44,692 nt of DNA from JAICWP01 sp035252015 (GTDB taxonomy: Bacteria > Acidobacteriota > Terriglobia > Terriglobales > Acidobacteriaceae): assembly GCA_035252015.1 (NCBI GenBank), contig DATFDP010000247.1, forward strand, positions 1-44,692. Direction: 5' to 3'. The notes beneath the pieces were generated by a model. It saw nothing but the letters and a program-made list of their open reading frames with translations. It did not search any database and was not told the origin of the DNA. Below are positions 24,608 through 32,512 of this stretch, in pieces. Each line of letters begins with the position of its first letter. The first letter of the stretch is position 1. Both the position numbers and the translations under genes were made by a program.

Positions 24608-26527
24608 ATGTCGAAGCACATTTACGCCTTAATTCTCGCCTCCGTTTGTTCGCTTGCTTCCGCCCAGTCCGGCCAGTGGCTCACCTACGGTCACGACGGG
24701 CAGCGCTCCGGTGTAGCCGGCGATGAGCACGCTTTCACTACGGCCAATGTTTCGCAAATGGGACTGGTGTGGAAAACGGTTGTCCCTAATCAGCCGCTTT
24801 CCATGAATGGACTGACTGCCCCCCTTGTGGTTCGCGGAGTGGCGACAGCTTCTGGTCCTAAGAACCTGGTGCTGCTGGCGGGCAGCTCCGACCACATTTA
24901 TGCTCTCGACGCCGATACCGGCGAGCTGGTCTGGAAACTGGATTCGCCTCCGAGCGCGCCAAGGCCCAAGGGCGGCGACTGGCTCTGCCCCAACGCACTC
25001 AACGACACGCCTGTGGTTGATCCTGTCAAAGGGCGGCTGTTCGTCATTACCAGCGACGGCCGCCTGCTCACCTTGGCGCTGGCGGATGGTCATCAGCTCA
25101 TGCCACCGGCCCGCTTTGTTCCTGCATATTCCAAGATGTGGAGCCTGAACTACTCCGGCGGCGTGCTCTATACCAGCATTTCCCAGGATTGCAACAATGC
25201 GCGCTCCGGCATCGCCGATATGAATCCCGATGCGCCGGGCAGGCCGGTGGTCTTCTTTCCTACTACCGGCGCGTGCAGCAAATCGTTTTGCGGCGCCGGC
25301 ATCTGGGGACGCGGCGGCCCTGCGGTGGATTTTGACGGTTTTGTCTACGGCGCCACCGGAGACGCTCCCTTCGATCCCCCGGCCAATGAGTTTGGCGATA
25401 CCGTGGTTAAACTCGCGCCTGGCACACTCGACCTGGCCGGCTATTACACGCCCGCGGACTGGGAATACCTGACACGCAAAGACCTCGACATGGGCACCAC
25501 CACGCCCGCTGTCTTCCACTGGCACAGCCGGGTGCTGGTTGCCACCGGCGGTAAAGAGGGCGCGGTTTACGTGGCGGACGCAGCCACCATGTCCGGCCCG
25601 CAGCACCGCATCGGCGCCTACATTTCTCCCCGCTACACCAACCAGCAACAGACCTTTGAGGCCAACGGCATCTGGGGCACGATGAGCGTGTGGCACGATT
25701 CCCAGGGGACGACCTGGCTCTATGTTCCATCCTGGGGACAACCCACACCGTCGGCACAGTTCCCGCACAGCTACGGCCCAGTGAAGTCGGGCAGCGTGAT
25801 GGCATTCAGAGTAGTGAGCGCGAAAGATGGCAGCCCGACGCTGCAGCCGGCGTGGATTTCCGAAGAAATCACCGTTCCTGATCCGGTAGCGATTGCCGGG
25901 GGGGTCGCTTTTGTTGTGGGTACCGGCGAAAATCCACAGCAAGTGCAGAATGGCGACATCAACAAGCTCCTGCACAACCGTGAAGACCTCAACACTGGCC
26001 ACGCCATTCTGTACGCGCTGGACGCGCGCACCGGACGGCAACTGTGGTCGAGCGGCAACACCATGACCGGCTGGACTCACTTTTCCGGGCTAGCCGTGGG
26101 TGATGGCAAGGTGTTCGCCAGCACGCACGATGGCTCGGTGTATGCCTTCGCCCTGCGCTCGCCAGGAGCGCCGCCGGCTAAGACCTGGAGCTATGCTGCT
26201 CCGGTCACCGAAACTCAGGCTGCAGCTGCCTCCGCCCCGGCCCCCAGCGCCGTCGTGGTTCCGCAGTGCGGCGAAACTAACCAGGTGTTTGCCCAGCACT
26301 GCGCCATGTGCCACGGCGTGAACGGCAAAGGCATCGCTTCCCGCCATACACCTGACTTCACGGATCCTTCGTGGCAGCAGTCGCGCGCAGACAAGGACCT
26401 GCTCGGGGCAGTCACCAGCGGCACACAAAGCGGCATGCCCGCTTTTGGTGAGCAGCTAACCCCTGCTCAGATAGATTCACTGGTGCACTGCATGATCCGT
26501 GGCTTCGCGCAGCCGGTTGGCCGGTAG
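24608..26527 (+). CDS. PQQ-type beta-propeller protein fused to C-terminal cytochrome c
   Basis: A 639-residue periplasmic protein. A signal peptide (1-19, cleavage after ASAQ) is followed by a beta-propeller of PQQ/BamB-like blades (about 25-530). Blade motifs include HIYALDADTGELVWK, VYVADA and YALDARTGRQLWSSG. After an Ala/Pro linker, a cytochrome c domain carries CAMCH (Cys565, Cys568, His569) with Met610 (SGMPAFG) as likely axial ligand. This is the layout of quinohaemoprotein dehydrogenases, but I cannot confirm the PQQ and calcium ligands, so the propeller may not bind PQQ. The start at 24608 is chosen for the signal peptide; GTG at 24587 is an alternative. Confidence 0.82.
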   Translation: MSKHIYALILASVCSLASAQSGQWLTYGHDGQRSGVAGDEHAFTTANVSQMGLVWKTVVPNQPLSMNGLTAPLVVRGVATASGPKNLVLLAGSSDHIYALDADTGELVWKLDSPPSAPRPKGGDWLCPNALNDTPVVDPVKGRLFVITSDGRLLTLALADGHQLMPPARFVPAYSKMWSLNYSGGVLYTSISQDCNNARSGIADMNPDAPGRPVVFFPTTGACSKSFCGAGIWGRGGPAVDFDGFVYGATGDAPFDPPANEFGDTVVKLAPGTLDLAGYYTPADWEYLTRKDLDMGTTTPAVFHWHSRVLVATGGKEGAVYVADAATMSGPQHRIGAYISPRYTNQQQTFEANGIWGTMSVWHDSQGTTWLYVPSWGQPTPSAQFPHSYGPVKSGSVMAFRVVSAKDGSPTLQPAWISEEITVPDPVAIAGGVAFVVGTGENPQQVQNGDINKLLHNREDLNTGHAILYALDARTGRQLWSSGNTMTGWTHFSGLAVGDGKVFASTHDGSVYAFALRSPGAPPAKTWSYAAPVTETQAAAASAPAPSAVVVPQCGETNQVFAQHCAMCHGVNGKGIASRHTPDFTDPSWQQSRADKDLLGAVTSGTQSGMPAFGEQLTPAQIDSLVHCMIRGFAQPVGR

Positions 26528-26590
26528 CTGTGATGTTTTGCGAACGAAAAGCAGGTGCGTCGCTGCGCAGTATGAGAAATCAGGAGGCAT

Positions 26591-26714
26591 TTGAGACGTA
26601 AGAAGTTACGTCTCTACCGGTGATCGAAGTTGTGTACGGGGAGATGTACTGCGGTAGAGACGTTGCTTGCAAAGAGTCACGCCCGCTGACTCCTGCCCCC
26701 TGACTACTGACTCC
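26591..26714. repeat. Composite palindromic repeat, copy A
   Basis: The left part is a perfect hairpin, GAGACGTAA (26593-26601) and TTACGTCTC (26606-26614), followed by TACC. The right part begins 64 bp on with GTAGAGACGTTGCTTGCAA (26654-26672), and a short motif, CTGACTCCTG, repeats from 26685 to 26714. The same order and spacing recur in copy B at 27876-27987. It fills the 194-bp gap between the convergent propeller-cytochrome and ABC permease genes. There is no coding potential. Confidence 0.75.
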
Positions 26715-26721
26715 TGTTTTT

Positions 26722-27861
26722 CTACACCCAACGAAACCATTTCAGCGCCAGCACGAACGACAGTCCGCCCCAGATCGCCATAATGAGAATGCGGCTGCCT
26801 TGCGCAGTGAGCGGCGCGCCTTCGAGAATCGTGGCCCGCAGGGCGTCATTTAACGCAGTCAATGGTAGTGCCTTGATGAACGGCTGCACCACCGCGGGAA
26901 AGCGCTCGTAGGAGAAGAAGACCCCGGAGAACACCCACATGGGCAGCATCACCAGGTTAATAAGTCCGCTGACGCTTTCGATTTTTTCCGCGCGGCAGGC
27001 GGTCAGCAGCCCCACCCCGGCGAACGACAGCGCACCCACTGTGCCGACCAGCAGAATCGTGGCCAGCGAACCCAGCACCTTCATGTGAAACACGAGCACG
27101 CCGAAACCCAGCAGCAGCCCCACTTCAATCAGCATTAGCACCAGGCGGCTGCTGGTGAGCGCCAGCAGGAAATCGCTGCGCCGCATGGGTGTGGCCAGAT
27201 AGCGCTTCAGCAGCTTGCGCTGACGCATCTCCACCAGGGCGAAGCCGATACCCCACATGGCCGCGTTCATGACGTTCATGCCCAGCAGGCCGGGAATCAG
27301 GAAATCAATATAGCGCGCGCCCGGTTCGCTGGAAATTCTGGCGCTGGTAGTCAGAGGGTTGCGCCGGCCTGCCGCCGTCTGTAGTGCGTCGTCAATCTGG
27401 TCGAGCGCCAGCACGCTTTCCGGCCGGGCGGGATCGTAGCGATATTGGAAACTGCCGTCCGGCTTCGGCTCGACGACCAGCGCGTACTTGCCCAGGCGGA
27501 AGCCCTTGAGCGCAAGCGCGTCATCCAACACATCGGCGTGAATAGCCGCGTGCTGCGGCGAGCTCTGCAGCAGATCGAGCGCGCGCTGCGCCCCAGGTCC
27601 GGCGACCACGGCCACCGGCGCCACGTCCGCCGGCTTGTTGCGGAAAGCGATTCCCAACCCCAGGGCCAGCAGCAGAGGAAAAACAAAGACCCAAAAGATC
27701 ACTTCCGGCTCGCGCTTCAGCTCGCGCATGCGGGCCAGCAGCAGGTGCGCGTAGCCCGCCCAGCGCCCGTTATGCCGCGCAGGGCTGGGCCGCCCCGGCG
27801 CCAGCGCGGTTTCGGTCCGCGGGGCCCGCACTTCAGCGTCATGTGTATTTACTGTCCCCAT
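26722..27861 (-). CDS. ABC-2 type transporter permease
   Basis: A 379-residue membrane subunit of an ABC exporter. After a polar N-terminal region (1-45) there is one membrane helix (about 58-75, VIFWVFVFPLLLALGLGIAF), a soluble extracytoplasmic domain (about 85-195) and five further helices (about 195-375), the usual ABC-2 topology. It likely works as a dimer with the ATPase encoded 131 bp upstream on the same strand, moving a drug, lipid or polysaccharide out of the cell; the substrate is unknown. The gap between the two genes and the gap past its stop each hold a copy of the same composite repeat. The ribosome binding site is weak. Confidence 0.88.
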   Translation of the reverse strand: MGTVNTHDAEVRAPRTETALAPGRPSPARHNGRWAGYAHLLLARMRELKREPEVIFWVFVFPLLLALGLGIAFRNKPADVAPVAVVAGPGAQRALDLLQSSPQHAAIHADVLDDALALKGFRLGKYALVVEPKPDGSFQYRYDPARPESVLALDQIDDALQTAAGRRNPLTTSARISSEPGARYIDFLIPGLLGMNVMNAAMWGIGFALVEMRQRKLLKRYLATPMRRSDFLLALTSSRLVLMLIEVGLLLGFGVLVFHMKVLGSLATILLVGTVGALSFAGVGLLTACRAEKIESVSGLINLVMLPMWVFSGVFFSYERFPAVVQPFIKALPLTALNDALRATILEGAPLTAQGSRILIMAIWGGLSFVLALKWFRWV

Positions 27862-27875
27862 TTTCTTCTGGGCTT

Positions 27876-27987
27876 CCGAGACGTAACAAGCTACGTCTCT
27901 ACCAATATGTAAAACGTAGGAAGCATCATACCCGTTGCTGGAGACATTGCTTGCAATGCCTCGCGCTGCCCCTGACTCCCGACTACT
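27876..27987. repeat. Composite palindromic repeat, copy B
   Basis: The left hairpin is GAGACGTA (27878-27885) with TACGTCTC (27892-27899), followed by TACC. The right part, 63 bp on, is GGAGACATTGCTTGCAATG (27940-27958), and then CTGACTCCCGACTACT (27972-27987). Order and spacing match copy A. It separates the ABC ATPase gene from its permease gene within what should be one operon. Confidence 0.75.
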
Positions 27988-27992
27988 TCCCT

Positions 27993-28928
27993 TTAGTCTT
28001 CTCTCAAATGCCGTCCCGTCAAATGCACGAACACATCCTCTAAGCTGGCCTGCCGGGTAGTCAGGTGAGCCAGTTGCGACCCTTGCCCCTCCACTGCCGC
28101 CAGTAGCGCGGGGATGGTCTGGTGCGGCTCGCGCACGTGCAGCAGCAGCATGCCGTCATCCTCGTGCACGGAATCCACGCCGGGGAGCGCCCGCCACAAC
28201 TCCTTATTCCCCCCGCCGTCGCCGTTGCTGGTGGCAAATTCCACCACGTGATGCCCGCCCAGCCGTGCGATCAGCTGCGCCGGCGTGCCCAGGGCAATCA
28301 CCTGGCCGTGGTCCACAATGGCGATGCGGTCGCACAGCCGCTCGGCCTCGTCCATGTAGTGGGTGGTGAGCAGCACCGTGCCCCCGTCGCGCTGAAAGCT
28401 GCGCACAATCTCCCACAGTTGTCGCCGGCTCTGCGGATCCAGGCCGGTGGTGGGCTCGTCCAGAAACAAAATTTGCGGATTTCCCACCAGCGCCGTGGCG
28501 ACCGCGAGCCGTTGCTTCTGTCCCCCAGAAAGCTTGCCTACCCAGCTGGTCGCCTTCTCCGTCAGCTCCATCTCCTGCATCACGTGCTCCACCGAACGCG
28601 GACGCCGGTAGAAGCTGGCGAAGAGCACCAGCGTTTCCTGCACGCTTAATTTTTCAGAGAAGCGCGTCTCCTGCAGAGAAATGCCCAGCAGCTCGCGCAG
28701 GTCCCTCTGGTTTTCCTGCCAGGTGCGTCCCAGGATCGTGACCTGGCCGGCGGTAGGCGCCAGCAGACCTTCCAGAATCTCAATGGTGGTGGTTTTGCCG
28801 GCGCCATTCGGACCCAGCAGCCCGAAGCACTCCCCGGTCTGGATTTCCAGGTCGAGGCCGCGCACAGCTTCCACTTTGCCGTCGTAGGTCTTGCGCAGGC
28901 CCCGACATTCGATTGCAGCTGGCATCAT
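27993..28928 (-). CDS. ABC transporter ATP-binding protein
   Basis: A 311-residue nucleotide-binding subunit of the exporter (CcmA/DrrA-like). Walker A is GPNGAGKTTT, the Q-loop lies in LLGISLQETRF, the ABC signature is LSGGQKQR, Walker B is ILFLDEPTTGLD and the switch His is in LTTHYMDEA. A C-terminal extension (about 220-311) is typical for DrrA-like ATPases. The start is uncertain: ATG at 28928 follows GGTTGGGGT, while a TTG at 28943 would add five residues. It is first in the operon with the ABC-2 permease. Confidence 0.92.
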   Translation of the reverse strand: MMPAAIECRGLRKTYDGKVEAVRGLDLEIQTGECFGLLGPNGAGKTTTIEILEGLLAPTAGQVTILGRTWQENQRDLRELLGISLQETRFSEKLSVQETLVLFASFYRRPRSVEHVMQEMELTEKATSWVGKLSGGQKQRLAVATALVGNPQILFLDEPTTGLDPQSRRQLWEIVRSFQRDGGTVLLTTHYMDEAERLCDRIAIVDHGQVIALGTPAQLIARLGGHHVVEFATSNGDGGGNKELWRALPGVDSVHEDDGMLLLHVREPHQTIPALLAAVEGQGSQLAHLTTRQASLEDVFVHLTGRHLRED

Positions 28929-28996
28929 GAAATCATACCCCAACCATCTCGCAGGGAAAGAAGCCGGCTTGCCAAGTTAGGCAGAGCCACCGCAAG

Positions 28997-29851
28997 ATGG
29001 TGAGCATGGCCGGCACCCTCATGAACGGCACTCTCGCTTGCGTCAGCCAGCTTCGCGCCCAGCTAAGCGAGTGCGGCCAGAAATACGCCCACGCGCATGG
29101 ATTGGCGCATCAGCTCAGCTATGGTGATGTGCCGGCTGTCGTGTTTGAGTCCTGCGACGACGGCCAACATGGGAACTTTCAGCCTGCCAGCTACCGCGCC
29201 ATCCTGCGGAATACGGAATGGCGCCGGCGCTTGGCAAAACCTCATTCGCAATCCAAGTCGCTGCCGCGCGCCGACCGCCGCTGGTGCGAACTCGATTCCT
29301 GCAACAGCTCTGACGCGCTGCTCATGAATGTTTTTTGTTATCCCGGCGTGGCTGCGGCCCGGCCTGTTCTACATCTTCTGGGAGCGGAGACCGATGGTCC
29401 ACCTCAATTCGGCTACAAGCCGCGCGTACCGCTGCTCAAGGGTAAGTTCGACCGCACCGAAGTGGACATGCGGCTTGGCAATTTGCTGGTGGAAGCCAAG
29501 CTCACCGAGGGCGATTTCCAGCGCAAGAGCAAATCCGCCCTGGCCTGCTACCGCGACTTCGCCGAAGTGTTCTACCGCCGACAATTGCCGCAGCAGTTAA
29601 ACCATTACTTGAGCTATCAGGTGATTCGCAATGTGCTGGCGGCGCACACTATCGGCTTCTCCTTCTGTGTTCTAAGCGACGCCCGCCGCCCCGACCTGAT
29701 CGAGTCCTGGTTCCAGGTGATGCAGGCAATTCGGTCGGTTGAGCTCCGCGTGCGCTGCAAGGTGCTTACCTGGCAAGAGCTGGCGGCTGTTCTTCCATTA
29801 ACACTTCAGCATTTTCTGGAAGAGAAATATGCCATCCTCCCCTGCATTTGA
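28997..29851 (+). CDS. Putative PD-(D/E)XK nuclease, orphan
   Basis: A 284-residue protein that resembles the putative restriction endonucleases of the PGN_0703 type. The core reads DRTEVDMRLGNLLVEAKLTE at about 152-171, giving Asp157 and Glu166-x-Lys168, the pattern of a PD-(D/E)XK active site on a beta hairpin. Upstream conserved features include SSDALLMNVFCYPG (104-117), and QVIRNVLA follows (208-215). No DNA methyltransferase or specificity gene is near, so a classical restriction-modification pair is not supported here. The next gene, a metallophosphoesterase, starts 23 bp before this one ends, so they are translationally linked. The start is uncertain between 28997 and 29006. Confidence 0.65.
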   Translation: MVSMAGTLMNGTLACVSQLRAQLSECGQKYAHAHGLAHQLSYGDVPAVVFESCDDGQHGNFQPASYRAILRNTEWRRRLAKPHSQSKSLPRADRRWCELDSCNSSDALLMNVFCYPGVAAARPVLHLLGAETDGPPQFGYKPRVPLLKGKFDRTEVDMRLGNLLVEAKLTEGDFQRKSKSALACYRDFAEVFYRRQLPQQLNHYLSYQVIRNVLAAHTIGFSFCVLSDARRPDLIESWFQVMQAIRSVELRVRCKVLTWQELAAVLPLTLQHFLEEKYAILPCI

Positions 29852-30338
29852 GGGCAAGGGTGCTCGGCAAGAGCATACGTGGACGATCGGCGTCATCTCC
29901 GATACGCACGGTTTGCTGCGCCCTGAAGCCCTCGCCGCGCTGCAGGGCTCCGATTACATCATCCATGCCGGCGATGTGGGCGACGCGGCAATTCTGACCA
30001 AACTGGCGGCCATTGCGCCGGTCACCGCCGTGCGCGGCAATGTGGACTGTGAAAAGTGGGCGCACGACCTGCCGGAAACGAACATCCTGGAAATCGGCTC
30101 GACTGCGATTTATGTCCTCCATGATGTGGGGCGGCTCGATTTGGACCCGCGCTCAGCTAAGTTTGTGGCTGTCATCTTCGGCCATTCTCATCGCCCGGCG
30201 CAAGAAATGCGCGACGGCGTGCTGTTCTTCAATCCCGGAGCTGCCGGTCCTCGGCGGTTCACGTTGCCGGTGAGCCTAGGCCGCTTGCGCATCAGCGGTT
30301 CGCGATTGACCGCCGAAATCATCCCGCTGGTTCCGTAA
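29829..30338 (+). CDS. YfcE/MJ0936-family metallophosphoesterase
   Basis: A 169-residue calcineurin-like phosphoesterase. The two-metal site can be read: Asp25 and His27 (SDTHG), Asp49 (GDVGD), Asn71 (GNVD, usually GNCD), His98 (VLHD) and His119 with His121 (GHSHRP). Family members hydrolyse phosphodiesters such as bis-pNPP in vitro; the physiological substrate is unknown. It overlaps the nuclease-like gene by 23 bp, which suggests a shared task in nucleic-acid or nucleotide turnover. The first 15 residues precede the domain, so an internal start is possible, but no better start is seen. Confidence 0.87.
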   Translation: MPSSPAFEGKGARQEHTWTIGVISDTHGLLRPEALAALQGSDYIIHAGDVGDAAILTKLAAIAPVTAVRGNVDCEKWAHDLPETNILEIGSTAIYVLHDVGRLDLDPRSAKFVAVIFGHSHRPAQEMRDGVLFFNPGAAGPRRFTLPVSLGRLRISGSRLTAEIIPLVP

Positions 30339-30342
30339 TTTG

Positions 30343-30425
30343 ATAGACGTCACGAGTTGCGTCTCTACCATTGGCCGCCGTAGCGCCGGCGCCCCGCCGG
30401 CTGTCACGAGGGCATCTCGCCCTCG
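30343..30425. repeat. Related palindrome plus two GC hairpins
   Basis: AGACGTCACGAGTTGCGTCT (30345-30364) followed by CTACC is a diverged copy of the left part of the composite repeats at 26591 and 27876. Next come two hairpins, both with 5-nt loops: GCCGGC (30385-30390) with GCCGGC (30396-30401), and CGAGGGC (30407-30413) with GCCCTCG (30419-30425). They fill the gap between the phosphoesterase and amidase genes. No T-run follows. Confidence 0.7.
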
Positions 30426-30456
30426 CCCTTCGCTCCTGGTGTAAATTGAATTGCCC

Positions 30457-31833
30457 ATGCCCTCTGCGACGGACCTCACGGCGATGACGCTGGACAAAGC
30501 CTCCGAGCTGGTTCGCAAGAAGTCAGTGTCGCCCGTGGAACTGACCCGCGCCTGTCTGGAGCGCATCGCTCAACTCAATCCTGGGCTGAACGCCTTTATC
30601 ACCGTAACTGCCGACTCGGCGTTGGAGGACGCCCGCCGTGCGGAAGGCGAGATTCAGCACGGTGAATGGAAGGGTCCGCTGCATGGCATTCCGATCGCTC
30701 TAAAGGACCTGGTGGACACCGCCGGTGTTCTCACCACCGCCGCCAGCGCCCTTTTTCGCGACCGCGTGCCGCGAGAAGACGCCGAAATCGTTCGCCGCCT
30801 CAAGGCTGCCGGCGCTGTGCTGCTGGGCAAGACGAACCTGCACGAGTTCGCCTATGGGGGCAGCGGCGTCATTGGCGCCTTCCCTGCGGCCCGCAATCCC
30901 CGCAATCCTGAGCTGATTACCGGCGGCTCCTCTTCCGGTTCGGCCGCCGCGGTTGCGGCTGAACTCTGCTACGTCGCCATCGGCACGGACACCGCCGGCT
31001 CCATCCGTCTGCCTGCGGCCTGCTGCGGCATCGTGGGCTTCAAGCCGACCTATGGCCGGGTAAGCGCCCGCGGCGTCGTTCCGCTCTCCTGGTCTTATGA
31101 CCATGTTGGCCCGATGACGCGCATCGTTCGTGATGCCGCGGTATTTCTGCAAGCCATTGCCGGCTACGATCCCGCTGACTTGGCTAGCCAGGACGTTTCG
31201 GTGCCCGACTATTCCACAGCTTTCAACGAAGGAGCGGTTTCTAAGTTGCGTCTGGGAATTCCACGCGAGCTTTTCTATGCCGACCTCGATAGCGAGGTGG
31301 CAGGCCGCCTTGAATCTGCCATTTCCCGCCTGGCCTCTCTGACCGCGGGTGTTCGGGAGATCTCGCTACCCGTGGATAGCGACCGTACCGTCGCCACCTG
31401 CGAGAGCTGGGCCTACCACGCCAAACACGTGGCTTCCGCAGCCAACCTTTATCAGCCGGAAACTCTGCGCCGCATCCGCGCCGGCCAGGAGGTGACCGCT
31501 GCCGATTACATCGCCAAACGACGTGAATTGGAGCTGATGCGGCGCCAGGCGCATATTAGCTTCGATAAGGTGGACCTGATCATCACCCCTACGATCCCCA
31601 TCCCTGCCCCCACTTTCGCCGAACTCGAAGCCCATCCTGACCAGCTCCGACCGAAGGAACTCATGCTGCTGCGCAACACACGGCCGTTCAACGTGCTCGG
31701 CCTGCCTGCCATCTCAGTTCCCTGCGGCGCCACTTCCGATGGCCGCTCGGTAGGCCTGCAGATTGCCGGCAAACCTTGGGATGAAATTTCGGTCCTCCGG
31801 CTGGCGCATGTGTTCGAGCAGCACACAATCTGA
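30457..31833 (+). CDS. Amidase signature family protein (GatA-like)
   Basis: A 458-residue amidase. The Ser-cisSer-Lys triad is visible as Lys83 (GIPIALKD), Ser158 (GGSSSGSAA) and Ser182 (TDTAGSIR). The spacing (75 and 24 residues) is the same as in GatA. No gatB or gatC is near, so it may be a free-standing amidase cleaving small amides rather than the transamidosome subunit; this cannot be settled from sequence. No signal peptide. The ATG at 30457 is preferred; a TTG six bases earlier and an ATG at 30484 are alternatives. The 176-bp gap after it has no clear terminator. Confidence 0.85.
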   Translation: MPSATDLTAMTLDKASELVRKKSVSPVELTRACLERIAQLNPGLNAFITVTADSALEDARRAEGEIQHGEWKGPLHGIPIALKDLVDTAGVLTTAASALFRDRVPREDAEIVRRLKAAGAVLLGKTNLHEFAYGGSGVIGAFPAARNPRNPELITGGSSSGSAAAVAAELCYVAIGTDTAGSIRLPAACCGIVGFKPTYGRVSARGVVPLSWSYDHVGPMTRIVRDAAVFLQAIAGYDPADLASQDVSVPDYSTAFNEGAVSKLRLGIPRELFYADLDSEVAGRLESAISRLASLTAGVREISLPVDSDRTVATCESWAYHAKHVASAANLYQPETLRRIRAGQEVTAADYIAKRRELELMRRQAHISFDKVDLIITPTIPIPAPTFAELEAHPDQLRPKELMLLRNTRPFNVLGLPAISVPCGATSDGRSVGLQIAGKPWDEISVLRLAHVFEQHTI

Positions 31834-32009
31834 TTTCCTGAAACGTGAGCGTTCGCTTTGGCTCGGCGCGGGCCTTGCCCGGCAATCCTTTCCTTTTCCT
31901 ATGCCATCCCAAGCTCCAGTGAGTTCACACCGCTTGTCTTCAAACCTGCAACCCTGAATAAACCGAGCGCAGCGCCCATCAGCCTGCTATTCCTATGGAG
32001 GAAACAGCT

Positions 32010-32441
32010 ATGCAAGACATCACTCTCGAGATCGCTAATCGCGCCATCAATGCCGCTGTTCGCAAATCACAAAAGATGAACGTCAAGCAGAACATCGCCA
32101 TCGTAGACCGAGGCGGGAATCTCAAGGCGTTTGCCCGCATGGATGGCGCCTGGCTGGGCAGCATTGATATTGCGGTGAAAAAAGCGCGCACCGCTCGCCT
32201 CTTCGAACTGGAAACCGGCGACATCGGAAAGATGTCCAAGCCCAACGGTCCGCTCTACGGCATTGAGCTCTCCAACGGCGGCCTTATCAGCTTTCCCGGA
32301 GGCATTCCCTTGACCAATGAGGATGGCGAGGTGGTGGGAGCTATCGGGGTGAGCGGCGGTACGGTGAAGGAGGACCAGGCCGTGGCGGAGGATGGCGCCG
32401 ACGCCGTCGCAGACCTGCTGGAGCGCCGGGCCGCCGCATAA
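32010..32441 (+). CDS. GlcG/HbpS family haem-binding-like protein
   Basis: A 143-residue cytoplasmic protein of the GlcG/HbpS family, close to the usual length. The conserved start (TLEIANRAINAAV) leads to VDRGGNLKAFARMDGA, then AVKKARTA, GGIPL and GAIGVSGG. Members bind haem or cobalamin-like ligands, or accompany glycolate or diol metabolism; the exact role is unclear. The start at 32010 has a very good ribosome binding site (GGAGGAAACAGCT). No signal peptide is seen, unlike exported HbpS. The partner context (amidase before, pheA converging after) does not help assignment. Confidence 0.85.
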   Translation: MQDITLEIANRAINAAVRKSQKMNVKQNIAIVDRGGNLKAFARMDGAWLGSIDIAVKKARTARLFELETGDIGKMSKPNGPLYGIELSNGGLISFPGGIPLTNEDGEVVGAIGVSGGTVKEDQAVAEDGADAVADLLERRAAA

Positions 32442-32512
32442 GGCTGAGCGCCCCGTGACTTAATCAATGGGAGTCCATTCCGAGGGCGCTTAGGCCGCAG
32501 CCCGTGTCATTT

